Below, in pieces: positions 1 through 8,522 of a stretch of DNA of 64,000 nucleotides. A program made the translations under genes and the position numbers. Positions within the stretch are counted from its first letter, which is position 1; each line of letters starts with the position of its first letter. Under the pieces are notes generated by a model, which did not search any database, was not told where the DNA came from, and saw only the letters and a program-made list of their open reading frames with translations. Origin of the DNA: Mariniphaga sp041684965 (GTDB lineage: Bacteria; Bacteroidota; Bacteroidia; Bacteroidales; Prolixibacteraceae); the NCBI GenBank assembly GCA_041684965.1, contig JAWLGR010000003.1:124001-188000 (forward strand), in the 5' to 3' direction.

Positions 1-578
1 TCTACCATCAGCAAAGCCCCCACTTTATCAGCAATTTCCCGCATTCTTTTGTAATTCCATTCCCGGCTGTATGCTGAAGCGCCTCCGATAATAAGCTTTG
101 GTTTGTGCTTTACGGCTAATTCCTCCATTTCATCGTAATCGATCAAGCCGGAATCTTCCTTTACACGATAAGCAACTGGGTTGTATAAAATACCTGAACT
201 ATTTACCGGAGAACCATGTGACAAGTGTCCGCCATGCGAGAGGTCGAGACCCATAAAAACATCTCCGGGTTTTAAAATTACACTCATTACTGCCGCATTG
301 GCCTGTGCTCCGGAATGCGGCTGCACATTTGCCCATTCGGCATCAAATAATTCCTTTAGCCGGTCTATAGCAAGCTGCTCAGTCATATCAACAAACTGAC
401 AGCCGCCATAATACCTGTGCCCGGGATAACCTTCTGCATATTTATTTGTCATTACCGATCCCATGGCTTCCAGCACCTGGTCGCTTACAAAATTCTCGGA
501 GGCAATTAGTTCAATTCCCCCGAGCTGGCGTTCGTATTCCTTTCGTATAATATCAAAAACCTGCGTATCTCTTTTCAT
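1..578 (-). CDS. glyA: Serine hydroxymethyltransferase, N-terminal part (cut by window edge)
   Basis: This reading frame begins at the ATG complementary to 576-578 and stays open to base 1, so only about the first 190 residues are visible. The start MKRDTQVFDIIRKEYERQ, the segment GIELIASENFVSDQVLEAMGS, the NKYAEGYPGHRYYGG signature and the HLSHGSPVN loop are diagnostic of the PLP-dependent enzyme that interconverts serine and glycine and charges tetrahydrofolate with a one-carbon unit in the cytoplasm. The PLP-binding lysine lies beyond the window. A good Bacteroidota -7 promoter element lies 27 bases upstream at 605-612. No defect is seen in the visible part. Confidence 0.95.
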   Translation of the reverse strand, partial: MKRDTQVFDIIRKEYERQLGGIELIASENFVSDQVLEAMGSVMTNKYAEGYPGHRYYGGCQFVDMTEQLAIDRLKELFDAEWANVQPHSGAQANAAVMSVILKPGDVFMGLDLSHGGHLSHGSPVNSSGILYNPVAYRVKEDSGLIDYDEMEELAVKHKPKLIIGGASAYSREWNYKRMREIADKVGALLMV

Positions 579-604
579 TTAAGCACAAACTTTGAATTTC
601 AGTC

Positions 605-612
605 CAAAGGTA
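605..612 (-). promoter_or_regulatory. Bacteroidota -7 promoter element for glyA
   Basis: On the minus strand this reads TACCTTTG, an exact match to the TAnnTTTG -7 element used by the primary sigma factor of Bacteroidota. It sits 27 bases before the glyA start. No convincing -33 TTTG was seen. Confidence 0.5.
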
Positions 613-767
613 TAATATTTTATAGGAGACCCCGGAAGTAATTCTAAAGAAATAACCACTATTTTTGAACATTTAATTTTGATCAGAAAATAATTTAAAT
701 CGTTATTAGATTCCGGGATTTCCCTTCTTTTTTATTTTTACAATGAAATAATATTAAACAGAAAAAT

Positions 768-1172
768 TTGAAACAAGTAAATAAAACTGCGTATCGTCCA
801 GCTTTATTAAGTGCGTTATGCATATTAACTTTTATAGGAAGCACAATAGGATTTCTTGGTCATTTTCTGGCATCTGTTTTTTTTGAACAGGCTACTGATA
901 TTATTATCACCTATTCTTCATGGCACACTACAGAATCCATTTCACCTTTTTATTTTACTCCGCTGATGGTAATGTTTGCTCTTTCACTAATTGCAGCCAT
1001 ACGTATGTGGAAACTGCATCGTGATGGATACTATCTTTATTTAATTTCTCAACTGGTAATTCTGTTTATTCCGGTATTATGGAACACATGGAACGAATTT
1101 TCAGCCATAAATGCCATATTTACAACTGTTTTTGTGGTTGGATACAGCATCAACCTTAAGTGGCTAAAGTAG
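768..1172 (+). CDS. Small hypothetical membrane protein (about 4 TM segments)
   Basis: A 134-residue protein starting with TTG; the only nearby ATG (743) is followed at once by a stop. It is strongly hydrophobic, with four likely membrane helices at about residues 12-38, 63-84, 88-107 and 112-130, joined by short polar loops. No enzyme motif is visible and the family is not recognised; the form is like small Bacteroidota inner-membrane proteins of unknown role. It stands alone between glyA (divergent) and an oxidoreductase. A perfect 12-bp inverted repeat lies just past its stop and probably ends the transcript. Reality of the gene is supported by the long open frame and coherent helix pattern; the start is uncertain. 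Confidence 0.6.
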   Translation: MKQVNKTAYRPALLSALCILTFIGSTIGFLGHFLASVFFEQATDIIITYSSWHTTESISPFYFTPLMVMFALSLIAAIRMWKLHRDGYYLYLISQLVILFIPVLWNTWNEFSAINAIFTTVFVVGYSINLKWLK

Positions 1173-1175
1173 ATT

Positions 1176-1208
1176 ATTTGGAATTTGAAAGCTCAACAAA
1201 TTCCAAAT
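1176..1208 (+). terminator. Perfect 12-bp hairpin after the small membrane-protein gene
   Basis: ATTTGGAATTTG (1176-1187) pairs perfectly with CAAATTCCAAAT (1197-1208) across a 9-base loop, four bases after the stop at 1172. The stem is AT-rich and has no clean T-run after it, so it could end transcription, protect a 3' end, or mark a protein-binding palindrome. Confidence 0.45.
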
Positions 1209-1303
1209 GATTAATTGCATAAATACAATCTAAAGTTCGGGGAAATAAAAACATTGTTGTGTAAGAAATGTTACTTGAAAACACATACCAATTAACACAC
1301 AAC

Positions 1304-2302
1304 ATGAGAAGCAAAATACTGATATTCGAAAAACGTCCGGTAGGAATGCCAACTTTGGAATGCTTTCGGACAGAAGAAACCACTGTACCTGAACCGGAAG
1401 CTGGAGAAGTTCTTTTAAAATCACTGTATGTTTCAGTCGATCCCTATCTGCGTGGCCGGATGCGTGAGGGCAAGTCGTATGTAAAAGCGTTTAATCCGGG
1501 AGACCCGATGCGTTCAGCTGTTATCGCTGAGGTAATTAAATCTAAAAATCACAGTTTTGAAGAGGGTGAATTTGTGAATGGTATGCTTAAATGGGCTGAA
1601 TATCAGATAAGCGATGGTGATGGTTTGACGAAAGTCGATCCGGATATAGCACCACTCTCTGTCTACCTGGGAATTTTAGGAGCACCAGGGCTAACTGCCT
1701 ACCTCGGTCTGATGGAAATAGGCCGTCCACAGCCAAATGAAACACTGGTGGTTTCAGGAGCTGCCGGTGCAGTTGGTCTTGCAGCAGGCCAAATAGGTAA
1801 AATTCTTGGCTGCAGAGTCATTGGCATTGCAGGAAGCGATGAAAAGACTGACATTTTGAAAACTGAATTCGGATTCGACGATGCAATAAATTATAAAACC
1901 ACATCAAACATGCAAAGAGCAATAGCAGAAGCATGTCCTTCAGGAGTGGATATTTACTTTGACAACGTTGGTGGCAAGATTTCAGATGGTGTCATAATGA
2001 ATATCAATAAATTTGCCCGGATTATTGTTTGCGGTGCTATTTCCCAGTACAATGAAACCCAATTACCTACAGGGCCCAGGCTGCAGTCGGTGATTCTGGT
2101 AAACAGTGCACTGATGAAAGGGTTCATCGTCAGTGATTATACTGAAACCTTCCCCCGTGCAATAGGGCAACTTACCCACTGGTTTCTGGAAGGAAAACTT
2201 AAAAACAGAGAAACGATTGCAGAAGGTTTTGATAATATACCAAAAGCTTTTATTGGGTTATTTGAAGGGGCCAACAAGGGTAAAATGGTGGTTAAAATAT
2301 AA
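1304..2302 (+). CDS. NADP-dependent MDR-family oxidoreductase, CurA/leukotriene B4 dehydrogenase type
   Basis: A zinc-independent medium-chain reductase that would reduce the C=C bond of alpha,beta-unsaturated carbonyl compounds with NADPH in the cytoplasm. The frame opens at 1268, but MRSKILIFEKRPVG at 1304 matches the usual start of the family and gives 332 residues, the normal length. Visible features are the N-terminal catalytic fold with SVDPYLRGRM, the dinucleotide motif VSGAAGAVGLAAGQIGK near residues 150-166, the following GIAGSDEKT that selects the cofactor, and GVDIYFDNVGG. Zinc-binding cysteines are absent, as expected. It has no obvious partner gene. The substrate cannot be told from sequence; quinone, prostaglandin-like or curcumin-like enones are all possible. 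Confidence 0.85.
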   Translation: MRSKILIFEKRPVGMPTLECFRTEETTVPEPEAGEVLLKSLYVSVDPYLRGRMREGKSYVKAFNPGDPMRSAVIAEVIKSKNHSFEEGEFVNGMLKWAEYQISDGDGLTKVDPDIAPLSVYLGILGAPGLTAYLGLMEIGRPQPNETLVVSGAAGAVGLAAGQIGKILGCRVIGIAGSDEKTDILKTEFGFDDAINYKTTSNMQRAIAEACPSGVDIYFDNVGGKISDGVIMNINKFARIIVCGAISQYNETQLPTGPRLQSVILVNSALMKGFIVSDYTETFPRAIGQLTHWFLEGKLKNRETIAEGFDNIPKAFIGLFEGANKGKMVVKI

Positions 2303-2490
2303 TTGTTACCCTGAAGAATAATGCATTAAATAAGTGCTGAATTTTAATTTTCTATTCGGGTTTAAAAGGAACATTGTAATTGATATATACCCCCATTTTT
2401 TTATTAATCCGGTTAATGCCGGAAAAAAAGCATCCAGCTTAAACGATAAAAGTGGAATAACTAACCTGCGTCACAGAAATAATCTTCCGG

Positions 2491-3777
2491 TTAGATGCCG
2501 AGCAATAATTTTTCGGCATGTTTTCCCCCGGTAAATAGCATACCGGGGTTTTCAATCATTTCCTTTACTTTCATCAGAAAACCAACAGAATCTTTGCCAT
2601 CAACTATACGGTGGTCATAAGACAGGGCGACGTACATCATTGGACGGATAACCACCTGCCCGGATATTGCCACCGGTCGTTCCAGAATATTATGCATACC
2701 AAGTATTCCAGATTGTGGTGGATTTAGAACAGGAGTAGAAAGCAGTGAGCCAAATACACCTCCATTGGTAATTGTAAAAGTTCCTCCTGAAAGTTCATCC
2801 ACCGATATTTTTTTTGTACGTGCCTTTTCAGCAAGTTCCTTTATTTCAGATTCTATTTGTGCAATAGATTTACTTTCTGCATTTCTTACGATTGGCACCA
2901 TCAGTCCTTTGGGAGTGGAAACTGCTATACCAACATCCACAAACTGAGGAGAAAGGATTTCATCATCTTCAATTTGTGCATTCACCATTGGGTGAAATTC
3001 CATTGCCAAAGCTACTGCCTTTGTAAAAAACGACATAAATCCAAGCTTAACATCATGTTTTTCTGTAAACTGCTGCTGGTATTTTTTTCGCAAATCCATC
3101 AGGTTACCCATGTCAATTTCATTAAAAGTAGTAAGCATTACTGTCTCATTTTTAACAGCTACCAATCGTTCACTCAACTTTCGGCGAAGTGATGACATCC
3201 GGGTTCGTTTCGTTTCCCTGGAGATTTTTTGTGATTGTTCCTGTAGCGGAACATCTGTCTGGACTTTCATTGCTGTTTCCACCTCTTTTTTACCAATCCG
3301 CTTTAGTCCGTTTATTACATCTTCAACAGAAACTCCATGTTCTTTCATTAATTCCCTGGCCACCGGAGTTACTTTTACCTTTTCATAGTCCGATTGTTTT
3401 ACTAATTCTTCTTCCGTAGGTTTCTCTTTAATTTCTTTAACTTTTTCAACAGGCGCTTCCCTTTTGACTTCTTTCCCATTGCTTTCCTGAATGGAACTCT
3501 TTTCATCCGGCTTAGGTGTTTCAGAATCAGCTGCAGGTGCAACATCGGTATCAATGGTGCAGATCACCGCACCAACTTCTACAGTTTGCCCTTCATCAAC
3601 CTTAAAATGAATTTTACCAGACTCGCTGGCCACAATAGTCAGAGTAGCTTTATCTGATTCTATTTCGGCAATTTCCTGATCTTTTTCTACCACTGCTCCA
3701 TTTTCAACCAGCCAGGTTCCAATTTCCACTTCGGTAATTGATTCCCCGGGACTGGGCACTTTAACTTCTATAATCAT
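2491..3777 (-). CDS. odhB: 2-oxoglutarate dehydrogenase E2, dihydrolipoyl succinyltransferase
   Basis: The E2 core of the 2-oxoglutarate dehydrogenase complex, which passes the succinyl group from E1 to CoA in the TCA cycle. The 428 residues show a lipoyl domain (1-75) with the modified lysine in ESDKA (K43), a long Lys/Glu/Pro-rich linker, a small E1/E3-binding domain around 133-170 (VTPVARELMKEHGV), and the acyltransferase domain ending in SYDHRIVDG, whose H389 and D393 are the catalytic pair. Length is normal. It lies 12 bases downstream of odhA and is surely co-transcribed. E2 of branched-chain or pyruvate complexes looks similar, but the E1 partner decides the assignment. No E3 gene is in the window. 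Confidence 0.93.
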   Translation of the reverse strand: MIIEVKVPSPGESITEVEIGTWLVENGAVVEKDQEIAEIESDKATLTIVASESGKIHFKVDEGQTVEVGAVICTIDTDVAPAADSETPKPDEKSSIQESNGKEVKREAPVEKVKEIKEKPTEEELVKQSDYEKVKVTPVARELMKEHGVSVEDVINGLKRIGKKEVETAMKVQTDVPLQEQSQKISRETKRTRMSSLRRKLSERLVAVKNETVMLTTFNEIDMGNLMDLRKKYQQQFTEKHDVKLGFMSFFTKAVALAMEFHPMVNAQIEDDEILSPQFVDVGIAVSTPKGLMVPIVRNAESKSIAQIESEIKELAEKARTKKISVDELSGGTFTITNGGVFGSLLSTPVLNPPQSGILGMHNILERPVAISGQVVIRPMMYVALSYDHRIVDGKDSVGFLMKVKEMIENPGMLFTGGKHAEKLLLGI

Positions 3778-3789
3778 TTTTGATCTTTT

Positions 3790-6522
3790 TTATGAAGAAA
3801 TGTATTCTTTTTGTTCAAAAACAGCCTTTATTATTCTTTCCTGGGCTTGCGCATGGATATCCATTAATCCTACAGCAGGACTTGCACTTTCAGCCCTGGC
3901 AATCAGTTTAAACCCTAAATCACCCAGCTTGCGGTTTATAAATGGCCAGGCCCCCATGTTCTCAGGTTCGTCCTGAGCCCAAACTAAATTTCTGGTATTG
4001 TATTTATCAAGAATTTTTTTAATTTGTTCATGTGGAATAGGATATAGTTGTTCGATCCGCACGACAGCAATTTTCTCAATTCCCTTTTCATGTTTGTGTT
4101 TTTCCAGTGTGTAATAGAGCCTGCCGGAGGTAAAAACAACTTTTTCAACCACTTGAGGGTCTGCCATTGGATCGTCTATAACCTCCTGGAATTTACCTTT
4201 TACAAATTCATCAATTTTTGAAACAACCTGTGGGTGGCGAAGCAAACTTTTAGGGGTGAATACAATAAGAGGCAGGCGTGTTTTCATTTTCACCTGTCGA
4301 CGAAGCAGATGAAACATATTGGCAGGAGTGGTAGGCACAATTACCTGTATGTTATTATTGGCCGATAATTCAAGAAAGCGTTCAATACGGCCGCTGGAGT
4401 GCTCAGGTCCCTGACCTTCATAGCCATGAGGCAGAAATAATACCAGATTATTCATCAGACCCCATTTCTCATATGCAGAAGTGATATACTGATCGATAAT
4501 AACCTGCGCCACGTTATTAAAATCTCCAAATTGAGCTTCCCAGATTGTCAATCCGTTTGGTTGGGCCAAAGCAAAACCATATTCGAATCCCATCACTGCA
4601 TACTCCGAAAGCGAGGAATTGTAAACATAAACTTCAGCCTGATTTTCTGAAATGTGTTTTAAGGGAAAGTACTTTTCATCGGTCCCTTCCACTACAAATG
4701 AGGCATGCCTGTGGGCAAAAGTTCCCCGTTCGCTGTCCTGCCCGCTAAGCCGTACCGGATGTCCCTCATCAGCAAGTGTACCATAGGCCAATAATTCAGC
4801 CATAGCCCAGTCTAGCCGGTTGTCCTTTATCATCATACGCCGGTCTGAAATAATCCGGTTCACCTTATTAAAAAAAACCTTATCCTTTGGCAAGATATTT
4901 ATTCTGTCAGCAATGCGCATTAAATCATCCTGTTTTACGCCTGTTTTAACAGATAATTCGAACATTGATTTTTGAGGCAGTTCATAAGAAGCATATTCAT
5001 TTAACAGAAATTTTCGAATAATAAGTCGTTCGATTTCTTTTGAATCCTGATATTTCTTCTCCAGGAAACGGTCAAACTCCTTAATTTCTTTCCTGACTTC
5101 TTCCCTGGACATGATACCCATTTTTTCAAGCTTACCGGCATAGATATCACGCGGATTTGGATGATTGGCAATAGCTTTGTACAGAACCGGCTGAGTAAAC
5201 CTTGGCTCATCTCCTTCATTATGCCCATATTTACGGTAACACAAAATATCTATAAACACATCAGCATCAAATTTCTGCCGAAATTCCATTGCCAGCTGTA
5301 TAGTATAAACCAGCGCTTCTACATCATCTCCGTTCACATGAAACACAGGTGAACGGGTAACCTTGGCCACGTCTGTGCAATAGGTACTGGAACGGGCATC
5401 AAGATAGGAGGTAGTAAAACCAACCTGGTTGTTAATAATAAGATGAATAGTGCCACCTGTCCGATATCCATCTAACTGAGACATCTGAACCGATTCATAA
5501 ACCACACCCTGGGCAGCAATAGCAGCATCACCATGGATAATTATTCCGGCTGCCTTATTGTAATCACATTTATAAATTGAATTTATTCTTGAACGTACCA
5601 TTCCCTGTACCACAGGGCCAACAGCTTCAAGATGGGAAGGATTGGGCATTAATTTGAGTTTCACCTTCTTTCCCAGGTCGGTCATCACTTCACTTTCATA
5701 ACCCAGATGATACTTCACATCTCCATTCCATATGTCTTCTTCATATTCTTTTCCGTAGAACTCTTTAAAAATTTTTTCATAAGGTTTCTCCAATATATTG
5801 GCAAGTATATTCAGTCGCCCCCGGTGCGCCATTCCAATTACGAATTCCTCAATTCCCAGTTCGGCGCCGCGTTCAATAATGGCATCAAGAGAAGGAATAA
5901 GGCTTTCGGCTCCCTCGAGTGAAAACCTTTTTTGTCCCACAAATTTCTTATGAATAAAATTTTCAAAACCCACTGCAATTTTCAGGTGGTAAAAAATATC
6001 CTTACGTTTATCTGGCGAAAGTTCCTGTGAGTTACGTGTACTTTCCATCTTTTCTTTCAACCATTGCAACACTTCAGGCTTGCGTATATAAACATACTCA
6101 ACGCCAATTGAACTGCAATAGGTTGCTTCCAGATGTTCAATTATTTCTTTCAGTTTAGCAGGACCAATTCCAATGTCATTGCCTGCCTGGAATGTTGTTT
6201 CCAAATCCTCCTCACTCAAACCAAAGTTTACGATATCAAGCGTGGGTGTGTATTGCCGTCTCGCTCTCACAGGATTTGTTTTGGTGAACAAGTGGCCCCG
6301 CTGACGGTATCCATGTATTAAGCTTAAAATTGCAAACTCTTTATTTATATCACCGGCCATTGACATCGCCTGTCTAACCGGATAATTGGAACGGGCAAGA
6401 TCAAAACCGGCAAAAAAATGTTGCCAGCTTTTATCTAATGATTCAGGATTTTCAAGGTATGTAAGGTACAGGTCATCAATTGTTGCCTGCTCTTGGTTTC
6501 CTACTGATGAAAATTTATCCAT
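3790..6522 (-). CDS. odhA: 2-oxoglutarate dehydrogenase E1 component
   Basis: The thiamine-diphosphate enzyme that decarboxylates 2-oxoglutarate and loads the succinyl unit on odhB. At 910 residues it has the full form: the N-terminal E2-docking segment (DDLYLTYLENPESLDKSW), FEGAESLIP-like FSLEGAESLIPSLD, GMAHRGRLNILANI, the KYHLGY motif, the TPP-binding region GDAAIAAQGVVYESVQ and INNQVGFTT, and the C-terminal half with HGYEGQGPEHSSGRIERFL and FTPKSLLRHP. First gene of the odhA-odhB operon. A TAatTTTG promoter element is found at 6597-6604. Presence of this complex together with NifJ suggests that both oxidative and ferredoxin-linked keto-acid oxidation are available. Confidence 0.95.
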   Translation of the reverse strand: MDKFSSVGNQEQATIDDLYLTYLENPESLDKSWQHFFAGFDLARSNYPVRQAMSMAGDINKEFAILSLIHGYRQRGHLFTKTNPVRARRQYTPTLDIVNFGLSEEDLETTFQAGNDIGIGPAKLKEIIEHLEATYCSSIGVEYVYIRKPEVLQWLKEKMESTRNSQELSPDKRKDIFYHLKIAVGFENFIHKKFVGQKRFSLEGAESLIPSLDAIIERGAELGIEEFVIGMAHRGRLNILANILEKPYEKIFKEFYGKEYEEDIWNGDVKYHLGYESEVMTDLGKKVKLKLMPNPSHLEAVGPVVQGMVRSRINSIYKCDYNKAAGIIIHGDAAIAAQGVVYESVQMSQLDGYRTGGTIHLIINNQVGFTTSYLDARSSTYCTDVAKVTRSPVFHVNGDDVEALVYTIQLAMEFRQKFDADVFIDILCYRKYGHNEGDEPRFTQPVLYKAIANHPNPRDIYAGKLEKMGIMSREEVRKEIKEFDRFLEKKYQDSKEIERLIIRKFLLNEYASYELPQKSMFELSVKTGVKQDDLMRIADRINILPKDKVFFNKVNRIISDRRMMIKDNRLDWAMAELLAYGTLADEGHPVRLSGQDSERGTFAHRHASFVVEGTDEKYFPLKHISENQAEVYVYNSSLSEYAVMGFEYGFALAQPNGLTIWEAQFGDFNNVAQVIIDQYITSAYEKWGLMNNLVLFLPHGYEGQGPEHSSGRIERFLELSANNNIQVIVPTTPANMFHLLRRQVKMKTRLPLIVFTPKSLLRHPQVVSKIDEFVKGKFQEVIDDPMADPQVVEKVVFTSGRLYYTLEKHKHEKGIEKIAVVRIEQLYPIPHEQIKKILDKYNTRNLVWAQDEPENMGAWPFINRKLGDLGFKLIARAESASPAVGLMDIHAQAQERIIKAVFEQKEYISS

Positions 6523-6954
6523 TATTAAGTTTAAATATTGTTAATGAAAACAACGAAGAAATTTGAATGTTTATCTGAAACACGGTATTTATCACACAAA
6601 ATTACTATTAATTTTTTGTTTAGCTCTTTGTATGAAAACCATTTTTATTGCTGCAAAATATTGAATTCCAGTAATAATTCTGAGTGAAATGACAATGAAT
6701 TCTTCATCTATTTAATTCTAATCCCACTCAACATTATCTCAGGCTGACTTGATTTTATAATTTCCTTGTTTGATTTGTGTATTAAAAGCTATTTTTCACA
6801 TTAAAACTTATAAATACTTACATATATAATCTACCGCCAACAATATAAATTATACCCGCAACGGTTTAAGAAATGGAACTTTGAAAATTTGGAAGCTGAA
6901 ACTATAAATGGATGCTAAACGCTTCAAATAAAATTAAAGTTTTTATAAGAACAT
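6523..6954. other. AT-rich intergenic stretch upstream of odhA
   Basis: 432 bases with no credible open frame on either strand. Apart from the possible odhA promoter at 6597-6604, no hairpin, repeat or RNA gene was recognised. Confidence 0.5.
6597..6604 (-). promoter_or_regulatory. Possible -7 promoter element for odhA-odhB
   Basis: Minus-strand TAATTTTG matches TAnnTTTG and lies 75 bases before the odhA start, leaving a leader of about 65 bases. The surrounding DNA is very AT-rich, so a chance match is possible. Confidence 0.35.
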
Positions 6955-7227
6955 TTACTCAAATGTATAATGTTTTCTGATTTTTGAATGAATATCCCAG
7001 ACACATTCCAGTCCCGCAGGAAGTATTAAATAATCACCTGGCTTTATTGTGATGGAATCGAATTCTGAAACAATGGTAGCTGAACCTTCAATTATATAAC
7101 AATGCTCGGTTTTGTCATAATACCATTCAATTTTATCCTCATCGTGTTCCCACAAAGACCAGGAAAATACCCCAGCTTCTTCCAACTCTTCCTGTTCAGG
7201 CTGTTCTATTTCAATTCTCATTGCCAT
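6955..7227 (-). CDS. Small single-domain cupin protein
   Basis: A 90-residue protein with a single cupin barrel: YDKTEHCYIIEGSATIV corresponds to cupin motif 1 and IKPGDYLILPAGLECVWDI to motif 2. It resembles the DUF861/EutQ-like cupins that are often stand-alone sugar- or small-molecule-binding proteins. One metal-site histidine (TEHCY) is visible, while the usual HxH pair of motif 1 is reduced, so metal binding is uncertain. The frame opens at a TTG at 7239, but a TAttTTTG element overlaps that codon, so transcription would begin near 7230 and the ATG at 7227 (or 7221) is the likely start. Substrate and pathway are unknown. Confidence 0.75.
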   Translation of the reverse strand: MAMRIEIEQPEQEELEEAGVFSWSLWEHDEDKIEWYYDKTEHCYIIEGSATIVSEFDSITIKPGDYLILPAGLECVWDIHSKIRKHYTFE

Positions 7228-7236
7228 GCTTTTTTG

Positions 7237-7244
7237 CAAAAATA
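7237..7244 (-). promoter_or_regulatory. -7 promoter element of the cupin gene; decides its start
   Basis: Minus-strand TATTTTTG fits TAnnTTTG. The expected transcription start about 7 bases on, near 7230, implies a leaderless or nearly leaderless mRNA beginning at the ATG at 7227 or 7221. Confidence 0.4.
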
Positions 7245-7479
7245 AAAAAGAAACCCAATTTGATAATCAATGTTTAAATAAAAAAAAATGTCAACAGCAT
7301 TTTGTCGTTCCAGATATAACCTCCCTTTTCTTTTTATTGCTCAATCTATTGAATCTGATCTTTAAAAATTTGTTTAAAGTTGCAAAAATTTCAGAATAAT
7401 GAATTTTTTTTGTGATAAAAGATATGATTCAGAAGAAAATACTTGCGGAAAAGCATCAAACTTATTTTAAAATATGCAA

Positions 7480-7991
7480 TTGAATTATCTAGATCCAGGT
7501 AAGATACTTTTACTTGCCCAGGGAGAAAGAAGAAGTGCAATTATTGCAACAGGAATTAGATGAACTTTTGGTGCCTTCGACAGCAGAAGTAAGAGTACAA
7601 AAAAAGCAAAATAGCAGGCTGTTAAAAAAAATAATTCCATCCGGTACCATATAAAAATTGCAGATGATTTTATTTAACCTGAAAATAAATTTTATTGCAT
7701 CACCTTGGTACTTACTCATATTAACCCTGAAATAGGCAGACGGTTTAATAAAAAAATTTTTAATCTGTTAAAGCCTGGAGAAATATTATTTCATGAAGGT
7801 TTTTTTAAAAAGAAAGTCTCCAAAAACAGTAGTGGTCATTGCAACCCGTATATGCATTTTCAAAAAGAAAAATTACATGCTGATTTTTTTGCTGCCCCTG
7901 TAATTTAAATACTTAAAAAAGATGTAATAGTGAGTGAAAGAATTTATCATCAGGGAATCTCTTCCGTAATTTATATGAGAGCGAAAAATTA
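7480..7991 (+). pseudogene. Decayed coding stretch(es), identity unknown
   Basis: In the 1.28-kb gap before rho, several coding-like pieces remain with stops between them. One runs from about 7493 to 7652 and reads as a Glu/Gln/Leu-rich helical segment (LPREKEEVQLLQQELDELL) with no start codon. A second, in another frame, runs from about 7670 through HINPEIGRRFNKKIF to a stop at 7908 and then continues in the same frame as DVIVSERIYHQGISSVIYMR to 7991. This pattern looks like one or two genes broken by frameshifts and nonsense changes. The family could not be named. The rest of the gap (7992-8522) is AT-rich with nothing recognisable. Confidence 0.3.
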
Positions 7992-8522
7992 AATAAATTT
8001 AAAATGTATTTTATCTGATAATTAAAACAGCCAATCATAAAAGTACAGAATAAATAAAATTCCCCAAACCTTACAGAACTTTATGATTATGTAACAAGTT
8101 TAAAGTATCAATCCCTTAATTTACTTTTCAGTTCTACAGAAAGATTTGAAATGATACAAATCATCAACATCTGCGATACAACATAAGATCTTACTGAAAT
8201 TAAAAACAAAAAGACTATTTATGCGTTGTTGATCATGTTAATAAATATCCAAACATTTTTTTTAATTTGGACGTATATACCAAAACCAGCAGGCAACTAG
8301 TAAATTCAATATTATTTGATAGGAAATAAAGAACACAAACGTTCTAATCTTAAATTACTTGGATAAAAGGAGAAAAGAAATAAAAAAAGAATTTTAATTT
8401 TTGGAATGTTATAAGTATTTATTATAATTGCATCCGAATTTCAACAAATTCTCGTCTCCACTTTATTTTTCCAAAAGATTACCATTATTTATAATTAGGA
8501 TAAGAGAATAATACTTTATACA

